From positions 23,630-87,629 of the forward strand of contig CAIRAW010000036.1 in assembly GCA_903876735.1 (NCBI GenBank): DNA of 64,000 nt, written 5' to 3'. This DNA is from an uncultured beta proteobacterium. Lineage in GTDB: Bacteria > Pseudomonadota > Gammaproteobacteria > Burkholderiales > Burkholderiaceae_C. Made by a program: the position numbers and the translations under genes. Each line of letters begins with the position of its first letter. The stretch's first letter is position 1. Positions 1 through 8,758 of this stretch are shown here, piece after piece. Below the pieces are notes generated by a model. It saw nothing but the letters and a program-made list of their open reading frames with translations. It did no database searches and was not told the DNA's origin.

Positions 1-876
1 CGCATGAGCGCGGGCAGAAATCTCGGCGTAGTCGGCGAGTCCGGCTCAGGCAAATCGACTCTGGCGCGCCTTGTGATGGCGCTTGAAAAGCCTACGAGCG
101 GCCAGGTGCACTTGCTGGGACAGGCGCTGGGTGAACTCAGTCCCGCTGCCTTGCGCACGGCGCGACGCGATTTTCAGATGGTGTTTCAGGACCCCTATGG
201 CTCGCTCGATCCGCGCCAGACCGTCGAGCGCATCGTCACCGAGCCCTTGGCCGCCATAGGGACCACTGCGGTGGCCGACCTGCATGCAAAAGCGCGCGAT
301 GTGCTGGACTCGGTTGGCCTGCGCAGCAGCGACCTCGGAAAATACCCGCATGAGTTTTCCGGCGGTCAGCGCCAGCGGGTAGCGATTGCGCGCGCCCTGA
401 TCACGCGCCCGCGCCTGATCGTGGCCGACGAGCCGGTCAGCGCACTGGACGTCTCGGTGCAGGCCCAGGTGCTCAACCTGATGCAGGATCTGTCGCAGCA
501 ATTCGGCGTCACCTACCTGCTGATCAGCCACGATCTGGCCGTGGTCGATCACCTGTGCGAGGAAGTGGCGGTCATCTACCAGGGCCGAATCGTTGAGCAG
601 GGCTCGCCGCTAACGCTGTTCCGCCAAGCCGTCCACCCCTACACGCGCGCCCTGATTGCCGCCGTACCGCGCTTGCAGCCCCAAGCCACGAACGCGCTAC
701 GCAGTCGCGCCCCGCTGGTCAATTCGCGAGCGCACGGCGCACTCGCCTGCCCCTACGCGCCGCGCTGCCCGCATGCGCAAGCCTTGTGCGAGGCGCAGCG
801 CCCGGAATTGAAAGCGCTGGACGCCGGACACCAGGTCGCCTGTCATTTTCATGACTTGCCCGCGTCTCCCGCCTGA
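1..876 (+). CDS. Oligopeptide/dipeptide ABC transporter ATP-binding protein (5' end outside window)
   Basis: This is the ATPase subunit of a peptide-type ABC importer (DppF/OppF class) acting on the cytoplasmic face of the inner membrane. Visible are Walker A GESGSGKST, the Q-loop region FQDPYGSLDPR, the signature FSGGQRQRVAIARAL, Walker B LIVADEPVSALD and the switch histidine in ISHDLAV. The C-terminus has the cysteine-bearing oligopeptide extension (CPYAPRCPHAQALC). The frame is open to base 1 and the usual first 30-50 residues before Walker A are missing, so the ATG at 4 is probably internal. It is followed after 71 bp by a family 5 solute receptor, which fits one import system; the permeases would lie upstream. 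The exact substrate is not determined. Confidence 0.93.
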   Translation, partial: RMSAGRNLGVVGESGSGKSTLARLVMALEKPTSGQVHLLGQALGELSPAALRTARRDFQMVFQDPYGSLDPRQTVERIVTEPLAAIGTTAVADLHAKARDVLDSVGLRSSDLGKYPHEFSGGQRQRVAIARALITRPRLIVADEPVSALDVSVQAQVLNLMQDLSQQFGVTYLLISHDLAVVDHLCEEVAVIYQGRIVEQGSPLTLFRQAVHPYTRALIAAVPRLQPQATNALRSRAPLVNSRAHGALACPYAPRCPHAQALCEAQRPELKALDAGHQVACHFHDLPASPA

Positions 877-947
877 ATACAAAATGGTATCGTTCACCAT
901 GTCGCGCAATAACCCGGCTCAAACCCTTTCCTGACAGGAGAAACTTC

Positions 948-2444
948 ATGCTCAATCGTCGTCACCTCATCACCTCCGCTGCCGGCGGCGCCGCGCTTGC
1001 CACCCTGCCGCTGGCCGCCATGGCACAGGGGAAAAAAGACACGGTCGTTCTGGGCATGACACTGGAGCCAACGCCAGGCCTTGATCCGACCGGTGGCGCA
1101 GCGTCTTCGATCGCCGAAATCGTGCAGTACAACGTGTTCGAGACCCTGACCAAAATCAACAGTGACGGCAGCGTCTCGCCGCTGCTGGCGGAAAGTTGGG
1201 AAGTTTCACCCGACCTCAAGACCTACACCTTCAAGCTGCGCAAGGGCGTCAAGTTCCACAACGGAGAGCCGTTCAACGCCAAGGTCGTCAAGTTCTCATT
1301 CGAGCGCGCGGCGGCGGAAAAAAGCACCAACAAGGACAAACGAACTTTTGCCGGCATGCAAAGCGTTGCCGCAATCGATGACCTGACCGTCGTCATTCTC
1401 AACAAGGAACTCGACCCCGATTTCCTGTTCCTGATGGGCCAGGCCACGGCCATCATGGTCGAACCCAAGAGCGTCGACACCAATGCCACCAACCCGGTTG
1501 GCACCGGTCCTTATAAATTCGAGTCGTGGGCCAAGGGCTCAATGGTGACGCTGGCCAAATGGGCTGACTACAGAAACGCCGCCAGCGTCAAGATCAAAAA
1601 GGTGACCTTCCGCTTCATCAGCGATCCGGCAGCACAGGTGGCCGCCTTGCTTGCAGGCGATATCGACGCCTTCCCGCGCGTGACACCGCGCAGCGTGCCC
1701 CAGTTCAAGAGCAACCCGAAGTTTCAGGTCGTCATCAGCGGCTCTCGCGCCAAGACGATCCTGGCGATCAACAACAAGAAGAAGCCCCTGGATGATGTGC
1801 GCGTGCGCCGCGCCATCGCTGCCGCCATCGACCGTAAGGCCGTCATTGACGGTGCCGGCGACGGCTATGGCGCACCCATCGGCAGCCACTATGTGCCCGG
1901 CGCCTTCGGCTATGTTGACACCACCGGCATCAACCCTTTCAACATCGAGAAAGCCAAGGCGCTGCTGGCCGAAGCCGGCATCAAGACGCCGCTGGAGCTT
2001 AGCCTGAAGTTGCCGCCGCCGCCCTATGCGCGTCAAGGCGGCGAAGTGATCGCAGCACAGCTTGCCAAGATCGGCATCATTGCCAAGATCGAGAACGTGG
2101 AATGGGCGCAGTGGCTCAGCGGCACCTACACCAACAAAGCCTACGATCTGACCATCATCTCGCACGTCGAACCCTTTGACCTGGGTAACTACGCCAAACC
2201 CGGCTACTACTGGGGTTACGAATCAGCCCAGTTCAACGCCTTGTTCCAGAAAATTCAGAATTCGCCGCGTGCCGCCGACCGCGCCAAGCTGCTGGGCGAC
2301 GCCCAGCGCATGCTGGCCAACGAGTCGGTCAACGCCTTCCTGTACCAGCCGCAATGGATTTCGCTGGCCAACAAGAACCTCAAGGGATTGTGGAAAGACA
2401 TGCCCGTCTTTGTCAACGACATCTCGGCGCTGTCCTGGTCGTGA
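948..2444 (+). CDS. ABC transporter substrate-binding protein, family 5 (peptide type)
   Basis: This is a periplasmic solute receptor of the DppA/OppA family, 498 aa, normal length for the group. The N-terminus MLNRRHLITSAAGGAALATL ends near AMAQG and looks like a Tat-type or long Sec signal, with paired arginines before a hydrophobic stretch. The body shows the family pattern: an early ETLTKINSDGSVSPLLAESW segment, then LRKGVKFHNGEPFNA and VGTGPYKFESW. An AGGAG-type ribosome site (ACAGGAGAAAC) precedes the ATG. It lies between the ATPase gene and an amidase whose GTG start overlaps its stop by four bases, suggesting that amide-bearing or peptide-like compounds are imported and then hydrolysed. 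The ligand is inferred only. Confidence 0.92.
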   Translation: MLNRRHLITSAAGGAALATLPLAAMAQGKKDTVVLGMTLEPTPGLDPTGGAASSIAEIVQYNVFETLTKINSDGSVSPLLAESWEVSPDLKTYTFKLRKGVKFHNGEPFNAKVVKFSFERAAAEKSTNKDKRTFAGMQSVAAIDDLTVVILNKELDPDFLFLMGQATAIMVEPKSVDTNATNPVGTGPYKFESWAKGSMVTLAKWADYRNAASVKIKKVTFRFISDPAAQVAALLAGDIDAFPRVTPRSVPQFKSNPKFQVVISGSRAKTILAINNKKKPLDDVRVRRAIAAAIDRKAVIDGAGDGYGAPIGSHYVPGAFGYVDTTGINPFNIEKAKALLAEAGIKTPLELSLKLPPPPYARQGGEVIAAQLAKIGIIAKIENVEWAQWLSGTYTNKAYDLTIISHVEPFDLGNYAKPGYYWGYESAQFNALFQKIQNSPRAADRAKLLGDAQRMLANESVNAFLYQPQWISLANKNLKGLWKDMPVFVNDISALSWS

Positions 2445-3838
2445 AGCTGCACGAACTCGGCGCCCGGGAACTGCTCGCCGGCTACCGCAGCCGCGCCTTC
2501 TCGCCGGTCGAAGTGGCGCAAGCGGTGCTTGACCACGTGGCACGCTGGGAGCCGCACCTGCACGCCAGTTACCTGTTGCGCCCGGAACTGGCGCTGGAGC
2601 AGGCGCGTGCCTCTGAAGCGCGCTGGCAAAAGGGCGAGCCCTGCGGCGCGCTCGACGGCGTGCCCGTAACCATCAAAGACAATATTGCCACCCAGGGCGA
2701 CCCGGTACCCCTGGGCACCCGGGCCACTGATTTGACACCTGCGGTCGCCAGTGCGCCCCCGGCAGCGCGATTGTTTGAGGCCGGTGCCGTCATGCTCTGC
2801 AAGACCACCATGCCCGACTACGGCATGCTCTCGAGCGGTTTGTCGAGCTTTCACGCCCTGGCACGCAACCCCTGGGACCTGAGCAAGACGCCGGGCGGCT
2901 CGAGTTCCGGCGGCGCCGCAGCCGCAGCCGCTGGCTACGGCCCGCTGCACATCGGCACCGACATCGGTGGCTCGCTGCGTCTGCCAGCGGGTTGGTGTGG
3001 CATCTTCAGCCTGAAGCCCAGTCTGGGCCGAATTCCGATCGATCCACCTTATACCGGCCGTGCTGCCGGCCCCATGACGCGCAGCGTGGCCGATGCCGCG
3101 CTGATGATGGAGGTGCTGTCGCTGCCCGACGCGCGTGACAGCATGAGCCTGCCGTATCAGACGATCGCCTGGAGCCAGTTTGACCAGGGCCCGGGCATTC
3201 TGCGCGGACTGCGCATCGGGCTCCTGCTCGACGCCGGCTGCGCACTGCCAGCCGAACCCGAAGTGACCGCGGCCATCAAACGCGCGGCCAGCATTTTTGA
3301 GCAGGCCGGCGCCATCGTCGAACCCATGGCGCCTTTCCTGACGCGCGCCATGCTCGACGGCATGGACCACACCTGGCGATTACGCTCGCAGATCGATCTG
3401 GCGGCGCTCCCGGTCGAAAAAAAGGCCAGTGTGCTGCCCTACATCCAGCAGTGGGCCGACAGCGCTGCGGGCATGACCGGGCAGCAGGCTTTTGCCGCCT
3501 ACAGCCAGTTCCACAACACGCGTGTGGCCACGGTGCGTGCGTGCCAGCCTTTTGACTACGTGCTGTCCCCGACCGCGCCAATGCCGGCTTTTGCGGCGGA
3601 ACTGCCCTCGCCCACCGACGACCCTCTGCGCCCGCTCGAACACATCGCCTTCACCGTGCCCTACAACATGTCAGAGCAGCCGGCCGCCTCGATCAACTGC
3701 GGCTATACCGCCGCGGGCTTGCCAATCGGACTGCAGATTGCAGGCCGGCGTTTCGATGACCTGGGCGTGCTGCAGGTCGCGCGCGCTTTCGAATGCTTGC
3801 GTGACCCGCAACGGGCATGGCCGCAAGCGCCGATCTGA
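2441..3838 (+). CDS. Amidase (amidase signature family)
   Basis: This is a cytoplasmic amidase signature hydrolase of about 465 aa. The Ser-cisSer-Lys triad is visible: the lysine in VPVTIKDNIAT, the cis-serine in TPGGSSSGGAAAAAA and the nucleophilic serine in GTDIGGSLRLPAG. The reading frame stays open upstream to 2354, but I choose the GTG at 2441 because it overlaps the stop of the solute-receptor gene as GTGA and gives the usual N-terminus (KLHELGARELLAGY). Overlap implies translational coupling to the transporter. The family includes glutamyl-tRNA amidotransferase subunit A, but genomic context favours a catabolic amidase. The substrate cannot be told from the sequence. Confidence 0.9.
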   Translation: MKLHELGARELLAGYRSRAFSPVEVAQAVLDHVARWEPHLHASYLLRPELALEQARASEARWQKGEPCGALDGVPVTIKDNIATQGDPVPLGTRATDLTPAVASAPPAARLFEAGAVMLCKTTMPDYGMLSSGLSSFHALARNPWDLSKTPGGSSSGGAAAAAAGYGPLHIGTDIGGSLRLPAGWCGIFSLKPSLGRIPIDPPYTGRAAGPMTRSVADAALMMEVLSLPDARDSMSLPYQTIAWSQFDQGPGILRGLRIGLLLDAGCALPAEPEVTAAIKRAASIFEQAGAIVEPMAPFLTRAMLDGMDHTWRLRSQIDLAALPVEKKASVLPYIQQWADSAAGMTGQQAFAAYSQFHNTRVATVRACQPFDYVLSPTAPMPAFAAELPSPTDDPLRPLEHIAFTVPYNMSEQPAASINCGYTAAGLPIGLQIAGRRFDDLGVLQVARAFECLRDPQRAWPQAPI

Positions 3839-3866
3839 TTGATGCGGCCAATGGCAGTTGCGCGGA

Positions 3867-5234
3867 TCAGGTCGGATTGCGCTGCAACACGAAAGAATTG
3901 AAAGCGGCGATCGGTAGCGCCGGGCTGAAAAGGTAGCCCTGGTACAGATCGCAGCCGTGCTCAAGCAGGAACTGGCGCTGGCCCTCGGTCTCCACCCCTT
4001 CAGCCAACACCGCCAGCCCCAGGCTCTGACCCAGCGCGACCACCGTGCGGACAATGGCCGCATCGTGGGAATCGATCAGAACATCACGCACAAATGACTG
4101 GTCGATTTTGAGTTTATTCAGGGGCAAGCGCTTGAGGTAGCTCAGCGACGAGAAACCGGTGCCGAAATCGTCGAGCGAAAACTTGACGCCGCGCTCGCGC
4201 AACGCTGACATCTTGTCGATGATGTCCTGCACATCGTTGACCAGCATCGACTCCGTCAGTTCCAGTTCGAGCCGGCTGGCGTCGATGTTGTAACGCTCGA
4301 TCAGGGCGAAAATCTGGTTCACGAAATCGCTTTGCCGAAACTGGGCCTGGCTGATATTGACAGCCAGGCTCAGATGGCGCGTCGTGCGGTAACCAGCCCA
4401 GACCTGCAACTGGGCACAGGCGACCTCCAGTGCCCATTGCCCGATCGGCAGAATCAGGCCGGTCTGCTCCGCCAGCACAATGAAATTTCCGGGTGAAACC
4501 AAACCTCGGCGCGGATGCTGCCAGCGCAGCAAAGCCTCGGCGCCGACAACCCGGCCCTGGGCATTGATCTGGGGTTGGTAATGCAATTCGAATTCGCGCT
4601 GCTCCAGTGCCAGACGCAGTTCGTCCTCAAGCCGTGAATATCCGATGGTATCGGCCTGCATGAAATAAATCAGCACATACAGATTCAACAAGGCGGTAAT
4701 GGGGTGGACCCAGGCGCTGATCCGGCGCACCTCGTCTGGCAGGCCGTAGCCCAGTGGCGACAAGCCCGGATCGACTTGCAGCAGCACAAAGGCCAGCAGG
4801 CAGATCAGCGCCATGCCATGGCGCAACCAGGGGCCCTCAGCCCGAAAGGCCATCAAGGCCATCACACTCAGGGGCACAAGGTGCAGGTGGGTGGCGCGCG
4901 GCAGGTTGGCCGTCGGCATGTCATAGACAAAAGCGAGCCCGCTGAGCACGCCCATCAGCGTCAAGATGAGAACGATGGCAACACCAGGGCCATGCTGCTG
5001 CCAGTTCAGCGCGAGCGCCGCCAGCACCAACACCAGCGCGAGCGCCACGACCGCCCAGTCGCCACGCCAGGCAAAAAACAGGCACCAGCCCAAGCCAAGC
5101 AGCAGCACCAGCAGACTGCTCAGCAGCAGAACACGCCGAGCCCGGCGCTGCTCCATCCGTTCCAGGTCAGCAGCGACCCAGAACTGCCGCAAGCGCTGAA
5201 CCGGTTTGGCGCTTATCAGCATGGAACGGCGCAA
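3867..5234 (-). CDS. Membrane-anchored EAL-domain cyclic-di-GMP phosphodiesterase
   Basis: The first 190 or so residues carry five or six hydrophobic segments with no recognised sensory domain. They are followed by an EAL domain of about 250 residues that hydrolyses cyclic-di-GMP. Catalytic residues look intact: EALLRW (the EAL motif), the asparagine in AVNIS, ELTES, the double aspartate in DDFGTGFSSL, KIDQSFV and the EGVET glutamate. There is no GGDEF domain. It converges with the amidase gene, with 28 bp between the stops. Two cyclase-type proteins occur further on in this window, but nothing links them by position. About 240 bp without a gene lies between its start and the next gene. Confidence 0.92.
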   Translation of the reverse strand: MRRSMLISAKPVQRLRQFWVAADLERMEQRRARRVLLLSSLLVLLLGLGWCLFFAWRGDWAVVALALVLVLAALALNWQQHGPGVAIVLILTLMGVLSGLAFVYDMPTANLPRATHLHLVPLSVMALMAFRAEGPWLRHGMALICLLAFVLLQVDPGLSPLGYGLPDEVRRISAWVHPITALLNLYVLIYFMQADTIGYSRLEDELRLALEQREFELHYQPQINAQGRVVGAEALLRWQHPRRGLVSPGNFIVLAEQTGLILPIGQWALEVACAQLQVWAGYRTTRHLSLAVNISQAQFRQSDFVNQIFALIERYNIDASRLELELTESMLVNDVQDIIDKMSALRERGVKFSLDDFGTGFSSLSYLKRLPLNKLKIDQSFVRDVLIDSHDAAIVRTVVALGQSLGLAVLAEGVETEGQRQFLLEHGCDLYQGYLFSPALPIAAFNSFVLQRNPT

Positions 5235-5475
5235 ACGAGGTCAAGCAAAGGCAGCGCGCGGTGGCGCATCAGGCAGGATGGCGCGTACCACAGGCACAGA
5301 ACAGCGCAGGAATGTTTTCCCAACATGGCATTGAATCCCCTATTCAACTCAAGAATCTCATCTTTTTCTTGATACTAGCAGAGAACGCCAAAGCGAAGCA
5401 ACGCATTTGGCAAGCTACGCCGTTGCCGCAAAACGCGAGGACAGCAAGCGCTTGGCGCTTGCCCGGAAAGGGGGC

Positions 5476-6141
5476 TTACTTGGCCAAGGAGGCCTGGTCG
5501 TAGACCGGTTGTGCTGGCATGTCAGCCAGATGCTGGGTGTCAGCCCAGGTCAGGATTTCAATCGCATCCCCGGCTATGCGAACGCGGTTCAGGCCGGCAT
5601 TTGGAATCTCGCTCTTGCGCGGCCCCGACAGGGGCAAAGCCCGCGCCGTGCGGTAAATCATGTCAAGCACACCGCCGTGCGTGACGACCACCAGCGTTTG
5701 CTGCGCATGTGCCAGCGCCAGCGCGCGCACGGCTGCCAGCACGCGGGCATGAAACTGGCGCGTGCTCTCGCCACCGGCAAAAGCGTAGTCAGCGTCGAAC
5801 CGGGTCCACTGCGCCCAAGCATCCGGATACTGAAGCTGGATGTCGTTTACGCGCATGCCGTCCACCATGCCAAAGCTTTGTTCGCGCAGGGCCGGGTTCA
5901 ACACGCTGCTGCCCTGCAGTGTCGGATGCAGGCTTTGCTGACTGATCGGCAGGGCGGTCTGCTGGGTGCGGATCAGGTCGCTGCACACCAGCAAGTCAGC
6001 CCTCTCGCTCGCCAAGCGCTGCCCCAGGCGGCGCGCCTGCTTATGCCCGAACGCGTTGAGCGGCACGTCAACCTGTCCCTGGAAACGCAATTCGCGGTTC
6101 CAGTCGGTCTCGCCATGGCGAATCAGAATGAGTTCGGTCAT
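5476..6141 (-). CDS. Histidine phosphatase family protein (phosphoglycerate mutase-like)
   Basis: This is a 221-aa member of the histidine phosphatase superfamily. The N-terminal RHGETDWN motif contains the phospho-accepting histidine, and the second catalytic histidine is in VVVTHGGVLDM. The central FAGGESTRQFHAR segment is typical of cofactor-dependent phosphoglycerate mutase-like phosphatases of the CobC/GpmB/YhfR kind. I start at the ATG at 6141 (MTELILIRHGETDW) because the motif is normally near the N-terminus and this ATG lies 7 bp after the stop of the upstream universal stress protein gene. The two genes probably form an operon. Substrate unknown; a broad sugar-phosphate phosphatase is as likely as a mutase. 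Confidence 0.88.
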   Translation of the reverse strand: MTELILIRHGETDWNRELRFQGQVDVPLNAFGHKQARRLGQRLASERADLLVCSDLIRTQQTALPISQQSLHPTLQGSSVLNPALREQSFGMVDGMRVNDIQLQYPDAWAQWTRFDADYAFAGGESTRQFHARVLAAVRALALAHAQQTLVVVTHGGVLDMIYRTARALPLSGPRKSEIPNAGLNRVRIAGDAIEILTWADTQHLADMPAQPVYDQASLAK

Positions 6142-6148
6142 GCCGCTT

Positions 6149-6622
6149 TCAGGGCTCAATCTCGCCGTCAGCGGGCCCATCAGGGGCCGGCGCTTCGCCG
6201 GCCTTGACAATCATCACCGGCACCGGTGCGGCGTGCAGAACTTCGTTCGACACCGAGCCCAGCAAGGCGCTGCGCAAACTGCTGGTACCGCTCGCGCCCA
6301 TGACCACCATGTCGCACTCATAGCGCTCCAGGATGTCAATGATGGTGTGCGCCGGGTCGCCTGAAGCGATCTCGGACTCATAGGCAATACCAGCCGCATC
6401 GAGCAGCGCCTGCGCCGCCAGCAGCGTGTGGGCGCCGGCTGCCGCACTGACCTGCGCCAGCACTTGCGGATCATGCGCCACCACCAGTTCGTACAAAGTG
6501 GCAGCCTCCTGCACATTGGCCAGAACCACGCTGGTCGCGAGACCGGCGCGCGCCATGCGGATCACGCAGCGAACCGCCTCGAGCGAGACGTCCGAACCAT
6601 CAACGGGTAATAGTATTTTCAT
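6149..6622 (-). CDS. Universal stress protein, UspA family
   Basis: This is a single-domain UspA protein of 157 aa, a cytoplasmic stress factor that usually binds ATP. The N-terminal strand MKILLPVDGSD is typical, and the C-terminal nucleotide-binding pattern G-x2-G-x9-G-S is present in GASGTSSLRSALLGS. It is followed closely by the histidine phosphatase gene. A second, different Usp lies at 7964-8401 on the opposite strand, so the two flank coaD and rsmD. No regulatory site is obvious upstream. Confidence 0.93.
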   Translation of the reverse strand: MKILLPVDGSDVSLEAVRCVIRMARAGLATSVVLANVQEAATLYELVVAHDPQVLAQVSAAAGAHTLLAAQALLDAAGIAYESEIASGDPAHTIIDILERYECDMVVMGASGTSSLRSALLGSVSNEVLHAAPVPVMIVKAGEAPAPDGPADGEIEP

Positions 6623-6670
6623 TCTTCTTCCACTTTCAATTTAATCAGCTGGCGCGGAACAAACCCGGGA

Positions 6671-7165
6671 CTAGCCGAGCAGCCGGACTTTCTCGATCAG
6701 ACGCTGGTTCACCAAAGGCGATACAAACTTGTCGACCTCGCCACCCAGCGAAGCAATTTCGCGCACAAACGTGCTGGAGATGAACTGGTACCTGTCGCTG
6801 GGCGTGAGGAACACGGTTTCCACATGCGGCATCAGGCTGCGGTTCATGCCGGCGAGCTGGAATTCATAATCAAAGTCGGTAACGGCGCGCAATCCGCGCA
6901 CCATCGCCTTGGCGCCGCGCGCCACGACAAAATCACGCAGCAGGCCGGAAAAGCTCTGGACCTCGACCTGGGGGTAGTCCTTCACCACCTCGCGCGCCAT
7001 GTCGATGCGCTCGTCCAGGGAAAACATGGCCTTCTTGTGGTGCCCGGCAGCGACGGCCATGATGACGCGGTCAAACAACTGGGTTGCCCTTCGCACCACA
7101 TCTTCATGGCCACGGGTAATGGGGTCAAAAGTGCCGGGGTAAACAGCAATCACGTTATGGGCCAT
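6671..7165 (-). CDS. coaD: Phosphopantetheine adenylyltransferase
   Basis: CoaD joins 4'-phosphopantetheine and ATP to give dephospho-CoA, the penultimate step of coenzyme A synthesis. The 164-aa protein has the nucleotidyltransferase signature around [12 protein letters not shown] (TxGH-type motif), the [20 protein letters not shown] segment, and the C-terminal ISSTFVRE that closes the active site. Length and motifs match the bacterial hexameric enzyme. It follows rsmD by 68 bp on the same strand, the common coaD-rsmD pairing in proteobacteria. Confidence 0.97.
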   Translation of the reverse strand: MAHNVIAVYPGTFDPITRGHEDVVRRATQLFDRVIMAVAAGHHKKAMFSLDERIDMAREVVKDYPQVEVQSFSGLLRDFVVARGAKAMVRGLRAVTDFDYEFQLAGMNRSLMPHVETVFLTPSDRYQFISSTFVREIASLGGEVDKFVSPLVNQRLIEKVRLLG

Positions 7166-7233
7166 TGTTTGCCTGTCGATCGGTTAAGGGTGGAGTCAGG
7201 TCTCTCGAGGACTACTTCCTCATCTACGCCTCA

Positions 7234-7860
7234 TTATGCAACTGCGAGCGCGCGGTGCCTGAGCAAATGGGCGTGCACAGCCCCGGCTTTCAGGTAGCGG
7301 TGCACCTGCAGCGCGCTGGCCTCCAACTGTGCGTCGCTCCACGGCGTTGGCGCCTCGAGATAAACAAATCCACCGAGCGCCACGGCGCGACCGGCCGCCA
7401 GCACGGCCGCATCGAACAGCACAGAGTCGAAAGGCGGGTCCAGAAACACCACATCCATGCTGGCGGGCTCCAGGTGTTTAAGGGCTGCAATGCCGTCGCC
7501 ACGCACGATTTGCGTCGCACTGGCCTGCAACTGCGTCTGAACGCGCTTGAGTTGCAACACCAGGGCGGTGTCCTGCTCCACCAGGGTCACCTCCTTGGCG
7601 CCGCGCGAAGCGGCCTCAAAACCGAGCGCGCCAGTGCCGGCAAAGGCATCGATGCAACGCCAGCCGGTCAGATCCTGGCCCAACCAGTTGAACAGGGTCT
7701 CGCGCACGCGGTCGGGGGTTGGGCGCAAGCCTGGCTTGTCGGCCACCGCCAGCCGGGTTCGCTTCCACTGACCACCGATGATGCGTACCTCGTGCGTCTG
7801 CACGCTGGGGGGACGTTTGGGGCGCGGCGCACGGGGCGCATCAGATTTCTTTTGCTTCAT
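7234..7860 (-). CDS. rsmD: 16S rRNA (guanine-966 N2)-methyltransferase
   Basis: RsmD methylates G966 of 16S rRNA in assembled small subunits using S-adenosylmethionine. The 208-aa protein has a basic N-terminus, the RIIGGQWKRTRL segment, the SAM-binding IDAFAGTGALGFEAASRGA loop and the catalytic DPPFD motif of N2-guanine methyltransferases. It sits immediately upstream of coaD. In related genomes M16 peptidase genes often lie on the other side of rsmD. Here only an M16 relic survives, at 8412-8718. Confidence 0.95.
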   Translation of the reverse strand: MKQKKSDAPRAPRPKRPPSVQTHEVRIIGGQWKRTRLAVADKPGLRPTPDRVRETLFNWLGQDLTGWRCIDAFAGTGALGFEAASRGAKEVTLVEQDTALVLQLKRVQTQLQASATQIVRGDGIAALKHLEPASMDVVFLDPPFDSVLFDAAVLAAGRAVALGGFVYLEAPTPWSDAQLEASALQVHRYLKAGAVHAHLLRHRALAVA

Positions 7861-7963
7861 CCGCGCAGCTTAACCCAGACCCGAGCGCTTGCATCGGCCC
7901 CGCGCACGGTCTATGCTTGGCCTGCGTTACCTTGAAACCCCCTACGCTAAAGAGGAGTGCACC

Positions 7964-8401
7964 ATGTACAAGCGAATCTTGCTGGCCTACGACGGGTCGC
8001 TGAGCGGACAAAAAGCCCTGCTCGATTGCCAGGACCTAGCGCAATGGGCGCAGTCCGAGCTGACGCTGGTCGCCGTGATGCCACTCAACATGGATGTGAT
8101 GGGCATGGGGGTCGGTGTCTACGACCCCTACCTGATGGAGCGTGACAAGCTCGCCATGAAGGGCGTTCTCGACGACGGCATTGCACGCCTGGCCGGCGCC
8201 GGTCACAGCGCCAAAGGCGAAGTACTGGTGGGCGAAACCGTGGACGAGATCAGCAAATATGCACGCAAGATTTCCGCCGACCTGATCGTAGTCGGCCACA
8301 AGCACCTCGACAGTTGGGCCGCCCGCTGGTGGCGCGGTTCGATCTCGAAAACCCTGATCGAACAGGCGCCGTGCAGCGTGCTGGTGGCCATCACACAATA
8401 G
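7964..8401 (+). CDS. Universal stress protein, UspA family
   Basis: This is a 145-aa UspA protein starting MYKRILLAYDGS. The frame is open further upstream, but the ATG at 7964 has a good ribosome site (AGAGGAG at 7951) and begins exactly at the conserved first strand. The C-terminal portion has VVGHKHLDSWAARWWRGS followed by the conserved CSVLVAI strand; the G-x2-G-x9-G-S nucleotide motif is not canonical here, so ATP binding is less certain than for the other Usp gene. It lies between rsmD and a peptidase relic. Confidence 0.9.
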   Translation: MYKRILLAYDGSLSGQKALLDCQDLAQWAQSELTLVAVMPLNMDVMGMGVGVYDPYLMERDKLAMKGVLDDGIARLAGAGHSAKGEVLVGETVDEISKYARKISADLIVVGHKHLDSWAARWWRGSISKTLIEQAPCSVLVAITQ

Positions 8402-8411
8402 GCTTGATCGA

Positions 8412-8718
8412 CTAGCCTAGGGCGGCGACACCGGGTGAGAAGCCACCTGACTTGACCGTCGGCGTACCTTTAGACAACATGTATTCGAGCAGTGCGCCAC
8501 GCTTGGCGTGCCGCATACCTCTTCCATGAAGCCCACGCGCAGCCACAGCGTGTGAACGACGGTCGGGGCGCGACGGTCCGGCTTGACAATCAGAGTCAGG
8601 CCATTGTCCAGCGTGAACTGTTCGGCCTGAACCGGACAATGTGCCCTTGCGCCAGTGCTTAACAGCAGGCAAGGACAGACAAAAAATGCGACAGCAACCG
8701 CGTCGTGGAGGGTTTCAT
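8412..8718 (-). pseudogene. M16-family zinc peptidase relic (N-terminal fragment, frameshifted)
   Basis: Reading the minus strand from about 8718 gives a degraded start and signal peptide (MKPSTTRLLSHFLSV, then LLLSTGARA in another frame). An M16 N-terminus follows: EQFTLDNGLTLIVKPDRRA, PTVVHTLWLRVGFMEEV and CGTPSVAH. A further frame change leads to LLEYMLSKGTPTVKSGG and FSPGVAALG, then a stop. Family members carry a HxxEH zinc motif followed by a GTPTxKPGEFS-like segment. Here the motif is split by the frameshift and the second histidine is replaced by tyrosine. At least two frameshifts and loss of the remaining ~400 residues make it non-functional. The rest was probably deleted up to the Usp gene. 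Confidence 0.8.
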
Positions 8719-8758
8719 GGGCAGTTTCATAGAATGCTGTGATTCCAAGAAGCCCCCA

